This document shows positions 10,801-25,800 of a stretch of 64,000 nt of DNA, piece after piece; position 1 is the first letter of the stretch; every line of letters begins with the position of its first letter. Source of the stretch: Patiria pectinifera (lineage: Eukaryota > Echinodermata > Asteroidea > Valvatida > Asterinidae). Under the pieces are notes generated by a model, which did no database searches, was not told where the DNA came from, and worked only from the letters and a program-made list of their open reading frames with translations. Both the position numbers and the translations under genes were made by a program. The stretch lies in contig CM057135.1 of assembly GCA_029964075.1 (NCBI GenBank), forward strand, positions 25,446,863 through 25,510,862. Direction: 5' to 3'.

Positions 10801-13800
10801 TCACGGCTAGCTGTTGTGTTTGTCTGGACGTGCACAGAGGGAAATCAGGAAACTTTGATTTCTCCACAAGCCAATCAACCATTTCAAACTGAAAGTATCG
10901 ATAAAATAAGGCCATGGTGTATAAAGTCAAGCTATACCATTTCCCCCGAGTACTGCTATTCGAGTACGAGTACTTAACTGCCCGAGTACGAGTTCAGACA
11001 TTTCGAGTACGAGTACTTTGACATTAGGTACGAGTACGAGTACGAGTTCTCCAAAAAAGTACTCGAGTAGTACTCGAGTACCGAGTACGAGTACTACAAC
11101 ACTGTTTTTTCCCCTCCAATGTTCCTTTTTTGGAGTTGAATTATTACACCTATCATCAATTGTAAGACGGGCCCTGATGTTGACCTACGTAGGCAGGATT
11201 CCAACTTGGGTTATAATGGTCACAAAGGGAGTGCAGTGTACATGTTCCACTGCATCAAGCTGTCTTTCAATAGCCAGCGTTTGATACAGCACAAAATTTC
11301 ATAGAGGAAAATACAGTAAGGTTCAGGCGTGAGAATCTTCCTGTTGAAACAGTAATTCCTGATTTTTGTTGCCCAAATTTCTGCGTTTTTATTTATTTTG
11401 AGCCTGATTTAGGCCTTTTTGGCCTAATTTTACATCTTTTTTCCTGTTTTTTGCACAACTTTCCTGTTTTTTTTCCATTGAAATTCATTCTCATGCCTGA
11501 AGGTTAAATGTTCACCCCCCCCCCTTGTGGAGATAGACATTCCACAATCGTGATTCATTGATCAGATTAAACAACACAAGTTTGTGTGATCAAACCACCG
11601 GCGTCTGTATTACATTGTAGAACATTGTGTTGACTGTTGAGTTACTGATTCATTCATAATACCACTAAATGCTGGAGTGGTTTTGGGTGCTACAGCACAG
11701 GGAGTAATAGACTTGGCAATTAGGGGCAGTACAGTGAATGCTTTATTCCTCCTGCTGTTTGAACAGTCACAGACAGTAAAAAAAAAATCAATCCTCTTCC
11801 CTGCCATGCCTTTTTCACAGGCTTGCACCCAGTCAGATCATATTTCAAGCACTGTGACTGGTCAAATTCAGTCAACAGACAAAAGCAGGCTAGTAGTAAG
11901 CACAGCTTGCTTATTAATCACCTACAGTCAAAGCATAGCTGTATCAAGTTACTTATTAACGGTCACAGCCAGTCAATCCTGCTTTACATGTATGTATGCT
12001 GGGAGCCCTCCCTTACGGAACTGGACTGCTATAATAGCAGTCCAATAGCAGTCCAATAGCATGTGCATGCTATTAAAGCATTCACATAGCATTCACAGAT
12101 GATGATGACTTGATGACTGCTAACTTTAACAGTCCATATAGCATTCTCGATAGCATGCAGAATGAAAATAGCATTCCAAATAGCATGCGAGCTTCAAAGC
12201 ATTCCACACAGCATGCAAGTGAAAGTGGGAGGACTAAAAATTGAGTATAGCATTCCAATTTAGCAGTCAGTTGTAAAATAATTTTAAAGTATAGCATTCC
12301 GTGGCTCAGCATAGCCTGCAAATAGCATTCCAATATATAAGCCTATCATATCATGGACTACAAGTCACATGACACAGTGATGACCTTCCATTCCACAGAT
12401 TAACGGTCAGTGTGGGAAATTTGAAAACTGCAGTCAGTTGAATATTGTCAGCGCAGAGTGCAGTAGGCTGCACATACAGTAGTCTTGCAAGAAATTGTAG
12501 AAATCATGGACATTAGCTTATGGTATGAATGCTTGTGGACATAATTTCATGTTCACATGCATGCACTCAACCTGTACATGACAAAATACATGTACACTGG
12601 ATGATTGGCTGAATGGACTAATTGAAAACAGCCACTTGATTGATTTTGACTGAAAAGGACAACTTTGCACAGAATGTAGTGTACATGTTTGCATAGGATG
12701 GGTTAATGTAAAATACGAATGTACTCCCCCCACCCCCCACCAGAAAAAACGAAGGAAATTTTCAACGATGTGTCTATAAGGAAACGAATGACCCCACTTG
12801 CAGTTTATGAGTTTCAACTAAATTTTTTTTACAAATCCACGTTGGTTCAGTGCACTTAGCATACTACAGTGTCTACGCTCCTGTGTCTCTATGCACATGT
12901 ACATCATGTGGGTGCTGAACCTTGATCATGTCAGTCAATAATTAATTCAATTGTGCAAATAATCTGGCTGGAAAATGAGTTCATAATTCCAAGTATTTAT
13001 GCAAGGTTCCACGTCATTTGGTAAATAAAGAAAGAACTTGCGTTTTGGCTCATGTGCCTGTTGTACATGTGTGGTGTTTTGATTGTAAAAATGTTTTTAA
13101 CTGATGCATTTTTAAAGATATAGTCCATCATTTGTAATTTGTGCATTTTGTTCGTTTGAAGCAACAAAAGTGTTCAAAATCTAATGAAGGATAGGCCTAC
13201 TGAACAACTACCCTGATGAAGTTTCAGCTACGCTTCAGCTGTATATTCCGAGAAAAACAGCATTCTAGGATCTCAATTTCAAATCAAAAGTTGCTGAATC
13301 ATGTTTTGAAATGTTTTGAATTGCAGTTATACGCGATGTCGCGCACTGATCCGACGAATTATAGCAACCGCGCGGGTCTGTGCGTCGTGCTAATGCTTGC
13401 ACGCGCTACGCCGAATAACAAAACGAACTACTAATTTGAATTTTCCTACGGTGCGTCTTAAGACGCACCGTTGGAAAGGCCTTCTTTCGTTGATTACTTC
13501 AAAATGATAGCTTGCCAGAAAGATTAATTTCACAGGGAGTTTAGTCCACTTACTATCTTTCAACCATAATGTTTTTCAACAATAATACGCCAGTTACTTT
13601 TTCGGATGGCTGCAAATGATGGACTATATTAAACCATCCATCAAATATTCAAATATCATTTTTTTTTTATTCAAATATTCCAAAATTGTAAGCGGTTTCG
13701 AGGAGATGAGGATAAGTGTCCACGATATTTGTATAATCTTATAAGATAATGCAGTTTTTTTTTGTAGAAAGCCACTTAACTCATGATTGGCCTAATTTTG

Positions 13801-16800
13801 AGAGCTTCTTTGTGGAAGATTGGCTCAAATTTCTTCTTGAAAATCTGTAAAATATCAGCCGCTCTGCTACCTAACAAAAAATGTATTGATACATATAATG
13901 CATAATGGTCTTTATGTTATTGTAATGAGCTCTCTTATTTTTTAATGATCTCAGGGCATTTCAAATGTTTGCAGCATTTTTTTTTTTTCTCCAAATTTAA
14001 GTCAAATACTTGTAAGAAGGAATGTACTTCCTGGCATCAATTGGATCAAAATATTTAATACACACTTCAAAAGTTCTCTTTATCTTTAAAGGCAAAATAC
14101 AACATTTGCAAACATCGAAAAATACAACTACCAAGTTTTTACGAAATACCTTACAGGATGTTGGTAAATGACAGTCTAATGCATCCTGTAAAATTATGGC
14201 ACCTGGTGTTAAGCCATTTTCAAGAAAATTGTATTTTTGTATACATTTCCAACGGTAGTCGGCCGACCACCGTTGGAAAAACCTAACTATTTTTCAACTA
14301 CTGCTCCAAATTTCATTTTTTTTTCCAGTCCAAATTTTGTTTGCTATTGGTTACATGTTCATGAACGGGTGCAGGCCAGCTAGACTAGTTCCCTTACCTT
14401 ACAATTTTCCGACAACTATAAATTGATCCGTTTTATCTTTTGTACATTCCCTTTAAAACGATTATTCAATTTTCCGAAAGTTCATTGCGACTGTTACATT
14501 GTTTTCTGTTATTTGTTTTTTTTCACAGCCTGTGCCCCTCCCGTTGGCTCCTACAATGTGAAAGGCCTCGATAAATCGGCTGGTCCTGCCAGCTTTGATA
14601 AGTCCACCCGCTTCAAAGAACCCAAAGGTATTGATCTTTTTCTTTTTAGACCCAGACTATCAGACCATTTTGTCCAAAGTTAAAGGGATATACATGTACA
14701 ACATTTGCTTTTGTTGTAATTTTCAGTAATGGATTGTTGGGGGGGGGGGGTTTCAGTATTTTATAGCAAATATTGATACACTGACTTGTTTCAAGTTTTG
14801 TGTTTGTAGATGCTGGAAAAACCAAGAAAAACAATCCTGTTCATGTAGTCCGGTTCCCTGACCCTACTTAAAATGAAACAGAGCAATTTAGAGACGTCAG
14901 GGAATTGTTAGGTCAGGGAACCAATCTTGCTGGCTTGTACCCTAGTTTTTGCAAACGTCACCCATTCATCCTGCATTTTTAAACATTTTTCTTGCCGTGT
15001 TATGCAACGAAGCCTAAAAAGCAATACAGCTAATGCAGAATAAACAATTGATTCACATTTTGATTGTTAGGCCTGCTACATGTAATGCATGCAAAAAAAA
15101 CTAACTAAAAAAAACTTTTTTTGATCATCACCTCACACTATTTTCTGGCTTTACAAATTTAGAGACAAAAGAAAACTGTCACCAACTCACCTACATGTAC
15201 CTACCCCATTATTTTCCATTTAATAGGAAACACCACTTTATTTTTTCTTGACCTGTTTTTTTTGTCTGGACAGCCCCACCGCCCGGATCGTTACAGCAAG
15301 CTCACTCCAACAGCTCCACGTCGCTGCCAGAGTCTGGCAGGACTCCGTCCAAGTTCTTGAATTCCACCGCGGACGTAAGTTTAGGGAAGCTGTCAAGTTT
15401 CAAACCTGTTTGTCACAGAATTTTAAGAACTTCCTCGTAAAGACCTGTAGTCTATGGAATATCCCCTGCACAGCAAGGGTCTATGATATGTGAGCAGATT
15501 CGACGATTAAAGGGAATATACATCATTTGCTTTTGCTGTAATTTTCAGAAATGGATGGAATTGGGGGGTTGGAAATATATAGCAAATATAGTTACACTGA
15601 CTTTTTTGAGGTTTTGGGTTCGAAAATGCTATAAAAACCAAGAAAAACGATCATTTTCCTGTAGTCTGGTTCCCTGACTCCATATAAGAAGAAAGAGAGC
15701 AGTTTACATACATTGGGGAATTGTAAGGTCAGGGAACCAGTCTAGCTGGCTCGTACCCGTTCATAGGTTTGTAATCGATTGCAAACAAGTGCGATGGTCA
15801 ATTTGGGCCAGTATTTGAAAAAAAGCCAATTGTTTCCAACACTGATCGGCCGATCAGCATTGGAAATTGATACAAAAATACCACTTTTCTTGAAAATGAC
15901 AGTATACCAGGTGCCATGATTTTACAGGATGCTTTACACTGTCATTCACTAACAGTCCAGCAAGGTACATGTATTTCAAAATGATTTGGTACAATGTAGT
16001 TTTATATTTTGATGTTTGCAAATGTTGTATTTTCCCTTTAATTATGCAACACAAGACTGTGTCTTGACCTCGAGATTCTGACCATTCAGCGGGCGTCTTC
16101 TACATCTGGTCTTCGGTAACCCGTTGTATTTCAAAAACGTGGCAACAAAATTGACCAATCAACAGCTTAGTCCACATTTATGATGAAAACGATGTTGACT
16201 CTAATTGGCTGGCACGTGGGGCTGCATACAATTTGCATTGCTCACGTATACCAGACATTGGTTACGGAGAGGACTCCGTTGGTTAACGGGTGCTTCTCGG
16301 ACTAGTAAAGACATTGGCTATAAATAAGCTCATAGTTGCTTGTAAGAACACAATTATTATAATAATTGGCTTTTTTTGGCCGTGATTCACATGCTGATCA
16401 ACATTAGAAAAAAAATAAAAATTAGTTTGCAATTTGTTTGAGATATGATATTACCCCCGATAGACAAGCTTATAGTCATTCCTGGAGCCACCTAAACTCC
16501 TTAGAGAAAACACTGCCTCTGTAGGCAGTGCCTATCTATGCCTTATGATCATGGTAAAGTGCCTTGCCCAAGGACAACAAAATCCTGTGATTATTTCGTT
16601 GCATTCAAGCTTACAGTCTCGGAGATTCGGCCACAATTACAGCATCTGTATAATTTCACACAATATAGGTCTCTCTTAAAGACGGCCATCTCTGTAGGCG
16701 ACCAGCAACCGCGCATTTAACGCAATCAAACACGCATTGCGCAGTGTTGAAAATGTTCCAAACACGCAAGCTTGTTGCTCGAAATGTGTTCGCAGCCGAT

Positions 16801-19800
16801 GCGCGTTATGCAAGTTGACGCTCAAAATGCCGATGCACGTGACTGGTCTGTAGGAAATGACGTCATTTTGGAGGGACCTATTAGGAATATCATCCTAATT
16901 CTACTTGGTCTCTTTTGCTCATTTCTGTTTGTTTCAGTCTTCCTTCCTCAAGTCCAGTGTTAATTTCACGCCATGCAAGCACGACAAGGAGATACAAGAA
17001 CTGAAACAAGAGGTAGGTAACCAGAAAAAGATATCAATAAAATGAACAGACAACATTTTTTCAGCAAACGTAGACTGAAGCATTATCTCACTCCATGCAT
17101 GTAGCTAAATAAGAGTGCTGGGATAGGACTTAAAGAGGTTGTGGAATGCTCGAAGACATTTCCGTCATTTTTCGGGTATATGTAGCCTAAGGTGTGATGA
17201 AATAAAAACGACGATTGTGTCTGTCATAAAATGAGTACAAAAGGTACTTTTGAGAGCTGTTTTTCAGGTCCTGTTTCGACCCGAACGTGCAATTTGTGTA
17301 AAAGTCGTCGTTGGGGGCAGCAAACAAAACATAGTAAATCGTGACGTAATAAACAGGACTCGTTTATACTACGCTGCATCGGGAGTCCTGTTTATTATGT
17401 CACGATTTACTGTGTTTTGTTCACTGCCCCCAACGACAACTTTTACACAAACGTTTGGGTCGAAACAGGACCTGAGAAACAGCTCTCAAAAGTACCTTTT
17501 GTACTCATTTCATGACAGATACAATAGTCGTTTTTATTTCATCACTCCTTAGGCTACATATACCCGAAAAATGATGGAAATGTCTTCGAGCATTCCACAA
17601 CATCTTTAATTGTGTTAAAAGAAAAGTGTATTTCCTTTGTCAATCTCTCCCCCCCCCCAAAAAAAACTTTGTAAACAAACTTTTCATGACTGACTCTAAG
17701 CTGATTTTTTCCTGGCAAGTAAGCACATAAATGAAGCATTGTGTCAGGTGTTTTTCACATTTTGGCTCTTTGGAAAATTTGTACGGTCCCTTTTTCTTTG
17801 ATGTGTACTCTAATAATTGACCCTCATATGTGACTGGTCACTGTTCTATTTCTTCCCACTACGACACATAAAATACATTAATGTGTCTGCATTTAGTAAA
17901 TTCTAAATTCACACTACACTGGTACAAGGCCACGTCTGTATCAGATGTTTTGACACGGCTTCCGGTTTCAGCTATTGGCAATCTGCGGTAGATATCCGCA
18001 GCTGTAGATGCTTTGCACTTTTTCACTAACTGTTTAAATCCTTCTCTTGACAGCTTCGGCAGCAGAAGCAGGAATGGAGCGACGCCAGCCGGGAGCTGAG
18101 CCAGACCCAGGAGAAGCTGGCCAAGGCCGAGGGCAAACTGCAGACCACGGTCCGAGAGAAGACCGCCCTCGCTGGGCAGCTGGCGAGCAAGGACCGCGAG
18201 GTCGCTGACCTCCAGAAGGCGCGGGATGTCCTGCAAACCAAGGTGTGAGAAGATTCAAGAAAAAAAATACTTAAAAAATTATCGGACGTTAAAGCTTGAA
18301 ACAACTGAGAATATATTCTGTCCCCCCTGGATTAATCGCCAGTGTTTTGCCGGTTACACTCCAACTAATACCTATACCGATTTATTCTGCTGTCCTGGGT
18401 GGAGAGGAGCAAGTTAGGGTAAAGTAGCTTGCCTGAGGACAAAGCATAACTGCTCCATAACCCTTTGATCTCGAGTTACAAACCATTACCACTTAATGTA
18501 GCTGCACTCCCATATTCCTCATCACCCAAGTCTTTCAGGGTACCTTACAGGTACTCATTTATACTCCTTGGTGCAGAGAGGCAATTGTAGTAAAGTGCCT
18601 TGCCCAAGGACAAAAGCGCCACGTATCCTGTACTATCTTTAATCTTTGTATTTTTCACATTTTTGCTGAACAGGTTGGTTCCTTGGAGGGCAACAGTACT
18701 AAAAATGAGAGACTGGTCGATGAGCTGTCCTCAGTCACATCTAAACTTGGTGCTAAACAACAGGTGAGCAAGAATCCCAACATAATGTCGTGTCCGCGTG
18801 CAACAAGGTTGTATCTTCTAAAATGGGCTGTACGTGAAATGCAAGTTTCAGAATGTCAAAAGGTCGTATCTCACTTAAAATAACCTGGATATACACACAA
18901 AGTCAATGGACATCGAGATACTACCTTGTTGCACAGAGCGTATTCGCGTATTCAAGTAACAGCCCTGCCTATTGACCTATCGCCGTTTGGAAGTTAGCCA
19001 CGCCCCTTAGACAACCCTATGGAATTTTGTACGTTAAGTTTTGTTTGACACAGATTTTGCGCATTTCGCGTCCATTTGTATATCAAGTAATTGGACAATA
19101 TTTCACAAGCTGCGTTGATGCGATTCTACCGCGATAGGTTAATTACTCCCTGTATTGCACCATACCACCCAAGTACACTATGGTTTTAGGGATTCCTCAG
19201 GTAATAAACACAGTGAAGTACAATGTAGTACTGACGTTAATGGGTATAGACTTAAAGGGAATAGACAACATTTGCTTTTGCTGTTATTTTTCAGAAATGG
19301 TGAATTATGGGGGTTATTATTTTATAGCAAATATTGTTACATTAACTTGTTTGAAGTTTTGAGTTCGTAGATGCTGCAAACACCAAGAAAAACAATAATG
19401 TTCTTGTAGTCTGGTTCTCTGACCCCACTTCTGATTAAACGGAGCAATTTATAGACATTGAGGAATTGTAGCGTCAGGAAACCAGTCTAGCTGGCTTTTA
19501 TCCATTCATAGATGTGTGATCGATTGCAAACAAAATACCGGTACGGACTAACTAAATATGACAAAATGGGAGCAGTAGTGAAAAAACCCCAGTTTTTTTT
19601 CCAACGCTGGTCGGCCGAACAATTGATACAAAAAGTACACCTTTCTTGGAAATATCAGCACACCAGGTGCCATGATTTTACAGTATGCTTTAGACTGTTA
19701 TTCACTGGCAGTCTAGTCAGGTATTTCGTGATAATTTGGCAGTTTTGGTTTTTGATGTTTGTAACTGTAAGTGTTGTATATTCCCTTTCAGGCTAAACCA

Positions 19801-22800
19801 CATTTTTCTTATTTTATTCCTTGTGTTTCTTCTCGCCAGGAGTTTGAAACATTCAAGTCCGCCATGGAGTTGAAAGTTCACACATTGGAGGCCGATCTGG
19901 AAGAATCCAGATCCAAGATGGCCGCCATCCACCAGACAAAAGAAGCGCTAGGTAAGATCGATTGGAATATCTGACTCATTTCAATTTGTGCATACATTAC
20001 CGCGCTGATGCGTAAAACAACATTTCAATAGAACATCATGGCACAGTGGTAAACTCTTTTTTATACAGGCACTTAAAATGCAATCAGTGTTACCGGTAGG
20101 CCCCAAAACAAAAGTCTCTGGTTTCTGGTATGGAGCTTGCCCAAAAAGTGGTGCTGCAACGCAGCTTTTTTTTTTTTTTACCGTTTTTTTTCCCCTTCAA
20201 ATGTCGGCTGATGACTGCAAATGGTGCCCGACTAAACTTAGTGCAAATATATGGGAGTCCAGAGAGGCCACATAAAGCTTATACTCGATCGTAGCCCCAT
20301 CTAAAAACACGTTAAAATTGTGCAGCAGCAGGATTCCAGTCAAACCAGTGAGTTTGGCGGTTTTGAGACATAATATTTCATTGAAAAAAAAAACCTTTTC
20401 CATTTTGCCGACGCGCATGGCTACGGCGACGCGCGCGCATACCAGAAACCAGCGACTTTTTTTGGGGGGGGGGCCTTAGATGCTGACAAAGCTTTTCAAT
20501 TTTTTATTTTTCATCCTCTTTTGATGCTGCTTCAGAGTTGAATAAGACGGAGATGCACGCCCACAGCGAAGACTTGGAAAGTGAGATCAGCAAGTTACAC
20601 TGTGAGTGCGCCCGTTATTTACTTTCTATGAATAAAAAAATGCTCGGCTTATTTGTGTTGAAACAGAAGGGATTCGCGGTACAGTGTATTCCCTGTTGTA
20701 TTGCATTTATCAAAAAAGTAACCTAACAAATTATCATCACAAACCAAGCTTACTTGGATTAAAGATCGTACTGGTACTAAACAGCCCGTGAAATTATTCC
20801 ATCTGGATTGCTGTCATTAACAAGAAATCAAGAAATGTAGGTGATTTCCAACGATCAGTCAATTGACTGATCTTTGGAAATACAGAATGCTTTCGACAAA
20901 ATTGTGTTTCGTGATCACAAGGTTGTGCTTGGTTTTTCGCTGGTTTCTCAACAAGTGTAATGTCTACTGAGCTGAAAGTTCAACAGGTTAGGTTTTGAAC
21001 ATTCTTTGTTGGATTTAGAGTGGTGTTATTATTGGAAATGAACAAAATGCATGAAAAGCAAATGATCCTGTACGCTTAACTTTTTGCAAATAATGTTTTG
21101 CAGAGAGTCACCTGTTTTTTTTTGGTCATTTATGTGCCATACCCATAGATATAGAATAAAAAGACTAGATCGGCAGCGCGTCCACACGCGCCCATTCACT
21201 GTGCGATAAATCTTCGCCATTTTTGTTGTCTCGCGTGGACGCGCAACAAATTAACGTAAAGTAATGGAGCTAAATGTATCTTTCCTCCAGCACGTGACCT
21301 AGCTCAACGCGCGCGAAGCTAGAAATGCGCACCGAGTATTTACGCGCTGTGCTCATGCACGCTAACTACGGGATAATCAGTTTATTTTCTGCAAAGTAAA
21401 CCTGATTTAAGACAATCAATTTTGCTATTAAAGTAGGCCCTAGTCATAATCATAAGTAAGAGTAGACTGGGGTTTCAACATTATGGGAACGATGTTATCT
21501 TATTTATTCTCTTGTGTATAATTATTAGAATTGAAGGTCTCAAGTAACAGAAAATAAACTCACAAGGTGCGCGTAAACTGCGTTGCGTTCGTCACATCTA
21601 GTGCGCAATTTATATCTTTCCTCCAGCACGTTACCCTCCAGGCAAGGCTATGCGTATGCACGCGCTGCCGATCTAGTCTTTTTATTCTATATCTATGGCC
21701 ATACCCAACAAACACAAATGCATGTAAAGCCCCGTAAATAAATTGGTTGTAATTCACAGAAAACAGTATACAAATATTGAGTGGCGCAGAGTGGAATGGG
21801 AGGAATATTATCATAAGGTAAAATCTGGACTTTTCCATTTCACGAGGTGAAGCCGAGTGAACTGGATGAGTCCAGATTTTACCGAGCGATAATATTCCTC
21901 CCATTTCACAATTTAAAGCCACTCAATATTTGTTTTATATAACTGACATATAGATCCTTGTCATTTGATATATTTGAACTTTTATTTCAATACAAAATTG
22001 GTGGAAAATGTATTTCTCTCTTCCAAACCACCCCTTCACGAAAATGTTTGAACCCAACTCTGTAGCGCTGGCTCTTTGGAACAACACTGAACGCGCAGAC
22101 CAGCATGCATTTGCACACAAATACCGCGTCATGGAACAAGAATGATCCTAACTGTTGAATAGTATTTCCCATTCCCCATGGGCGAATGGGACTTTTTGAG
22201 CCCCGGCGTGAATGGGAGCAATAACGAATGTCACGTGATGTGAGTTCCCCCAATCAAATGACAAGGATCTGTATGTCAGTTATATAATTTTTAATATTGC
22301 CTGAATCTTTGGCGCAGTGTAACATTTCTATCAAAACTTCAAGCTTACTCAAAATATAATTTTTTTTAAAATGAAAACCTGTTCTCCAGCATTAACAGAT
22401 CAGTTGAGACTGGACAACGTGGATCTGGGCAATCAACTCGAGAAAGAACAAGAGCGGAACGAGGTGAGCTGATCTGCCTTTCATTAAATTTACTTGATTG
22501 TTCAGCTGTGTGGTTGCGAATGCGAAAGCGTGCCGGTTGTCAAGCATAGCTAATCCGATTTACGTACTTAGACGCTGTAACAGAGCAGTGAAATTCATGA
22601 ACCCGCAAAAAACATGGCCTTTTGAACGTTGTGTTTCTCAGAAAATATGCTCAGTATGATTGAAATTTTAAATTTCATGTCAGTGAAAAAATCACCATCA
22701 TCGATGCCGAAACGTCAATACTGGTTACTGGTGAAGCTGACCTTAAAGTCGGGAAGAAATCATTCAAAAATGCACGTAGCCAGGCCTATTTTTTCAATTT

Positions 22801-25800
22801 CAACGAAAAGTAGTGAACACATCACAACGATTTTTAACACATACTTGGATCATTATAAGGGAAATCAACCCTGAAAGATGCATGAAGATACGGTCTTCCA
22901 AACATGCCAAACGGGAAAAATTAATTTTCAAAGATTCGCCCGCCTACGTGAACATGTCTGTGTGCGTGTAGCTTCATTCAAAATAAAGTGTTACGTAACC
23001 TTTAGAAATCGCCCTTCGCAACCACACAGCTGTGATGTGGTGCAAAAATATTCTGTTTTGCCCTTTACTGTTGTAATGGTACTGTGTACTCAGTAAATTG
23101 TCCGAAAAAAACCTATGAGGAAATTTACAAACCCGCTTTGGTGAGATCGAACCCACGACCTCCAGCTTACTAGTGCAGACATCGTAACCACTTTATCGCC
23201 AAGATAGCCGAGGACGGCTGGCCAGTTCATATCTGTTTTGTCTGTGTTTTGTATCACTTAAGATCTGGGGGGGGAAAAGTGATTACATTGTATCAATGTA
23301 GAAAAAGGAAAGGTTACCCTACGAAAACTAGCATCTGATGGTTTGCAATGTTATTCTGAAAATGGTTTTGTCTACAGTTTTTACACAAGGAAGTGGAGAG
23401 GACCTTGGATAACAGCAAGAGACGGGCAGAGGAGAGAGAGGAGGAGTTGCAGGAACAACTCAAGGTTAGTTCAATACACTTGTGATGGTCTTGTGACGGA
23501 GTTGTGATGGACTTGTGATGGACTTGTGATGGACCTGTGATGGACTTGTGATGGACTTGTGACGGAGTTGTGATGGACTTGCGATGGACTTGTGATGGAC
23601 TTGTGATGGACTTGTGGTGGACTTGTGGTGAACTTGGGATGGACTTGTGATGGACTTGTGATGGACTTTTGATGGACTTGTGATGGACTTTTGATGGACT
23701 TGTGATGGACTTGTGATGGACTTTTGATGGACTTTTGATGGACTTTGATGGACTTGTGATGGACTTGTGATGGACTTGTGATGGACTTGTAATGGACTTG
23801 TAATGGACTTGTGATGGACTTGTGATGGACTTTTGATGGACTTTTGATGGACTTGTGAGGACTTGTGAGGACCAGTGTTGAAGTCGAGTATTTTTTGCTG
23901 AGTACTGAGTACTGCCGAGTACTTAGGTTTATGATGGACTTGTGGTGGACTTGTGGTGGACTGACTTGTGATGGACTTATGGTGGACTTGTGGTGGACTT
24001 GTGAGGCGCTTGTGAGGACTTGTGAAGGACTTGTGATACAGTTATGATTGACATCTGATGGACTTGTGATGGACTTAAGAAGGACTTGTGATGAAATTAT
24101 GATGGACTTGTGATGAAATTGTGAGTGACATGTGAGGATTTGTGAAGGACTTGCAAGGGAACTGACCGCATCACTGATACACCTTATGAGAAGCCTCACG
24201 ACCCCCATCTACACTTCTTGATATAGTGTCCGCAGTTGCTATCTGCAATAAATGTTTCTCTCTGAATTGTTCTTGGCAGCAATCTTTGCTGAAGCAGGAG
24301 GAGTTACAAGCAGCACTGGAGTCTGCCGAGGAGCGTCTGGCCGCCTTGCAGGTCGCCTACGATGCCGAGACAAGACAGAGGTGAGAAATATCACACTTAT
24401 AAAAATTAAAGAGGAAAGATTGCTGGTAACACCATGGGTTCTGAAAAGAACCAGTTGGTTGAGTGTTCTTTTCAGAACCGCACTTCTTCTAAGAACAGAT
24501 AACTTTCCACATGGTGTTATTTTTCTAATTTATCTCATCCGCCATGCAGAGCTTCAAGTCATATATGTTTATAAAAATTGAACCAAAAAAACCCCTTAAT
24601 TGTCCGAGATGTTTCTAAGGGTGTTTTCCCAAACTTTGACTTTGTCTCCACCTTCAATTTCAAGATGTTATGCCTCACGTCTTACGGTGACACAGGCTGC
24701 TTGGACATCAAATAACGAGGCAAACAAATGGAGTATATTCATTTGGTTTGAGTATTTCAGGCTACTCAATTATTCTGATGTTTAAAGCTACAGCCCATCA
24801 TTTGCAGCTATCCAAAAAGTAACTGACGTAATTTTTGTTTAAAACCATACTTGGTTGAAAGATAGTAAGGGAACTAAACTCCCTGTGAAATTATTCTTTC
24901 TGGCAAGCTGTCATTTTGAAGAAATCAGCGAAAGAAGGCCTTTCTAGACGCACCGTTGGAAATTTCCATTGTTTTATTCGGCCAAGCGCGCGTAAGCGTT
25001 GACACGACGCACACACGCTTGCGGTTGCTTTAATTCGTCTGATCAGTGCGTGACATCGCGTAGCTGCAATCAGCTCAGTGAGAACGCGTCTCGGACGCTG
25101 AATTCAGGCCCAATTCAAAACATGATTCAGCAACTTTTGATTGAAATTGAGATCCTAGAATGTTGTTTTTCTCGAAATATACAGCTGAAGCTGAGCTGAA
25201 ATTTCATCAGGTTAGTTGTTCAGCACCCTTCTTTAGATCTTGAGCACTTTTGTTGCTTCGAAAGAACAAAATTCACAAATTACAAATGATGGACTGTACC
25301 TTTAAGCAGTGAGCAGTGTAATTCAATATTGTAAAATCCGAGGTAGTTTAAAGTTTCTGGTACATACTAAGTTTCTCCTCCCTGGGACATGAATTCGCGT
25401 ATTTTAACCTGTGAAGCATTGCTACATTTGCGAATGGATACCGCCCTCTAAGGGAATATTACATATGGGTAATGTCCTCTAAAGGCTGGTTTATATTTCA
25501 CAAGAAAGCAAAAGCAAAGCAAATTTCAAGATGTCAACGGGGCTTAATTTTACGGCGCTGCTAAGCACACAATTTTCTGCTAACAGAGCCTCTGTCTATT
25601 TCATGGAGACCGTATTGCATAAGCACAGCAAAAGGCACGCTTACTTCCGAGGAAAAATTTGCTTAACTTAGTGATGTAGCAATAAAAATCTCCATGTACG
25701 GGCGACCGTTAGCGCATCCATGCCGGGAAATAGTGCTTAAGGTTAGCAAAATGTTCTGCTATGCTGAGCACAACTTTTCTGCTGACTGTTAAGCAGCGCC

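Larger units (their letters stand above)
7820..14528 (+). other. HMMR intron 1 (6.7 kb), repeat-filled
   Basis: It starts GTAAGT and ends CACAG. It contains a foldback at 8445-8675, a TGCGTAT-rich TIR element at 9253-9951, a GAGTAC-filled hAT-like element at 10534-11104, a TAGCATTCC-rich region at 12020-12340, a family B MITE at 13112-13632 and a family A MITE at 14096-14456. No other coding exon was found. Confidence 0.85.

Noticed and set aside
22629..23096. Two adjacent frames of 72-81 residues
   Set aside because: AT-rich, no family resemblance, no matching splice sites with HMMR phases, and located between exons 9 and 10.
23471..24208. 245-residue open frame on the minus strand (Ser/His/Lys-Pro repeats)
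   Set aside because: It lies wholly in the 12-bp minisatellite; a period divisible by three keeps a frame open. The protein is only the translated repeat.
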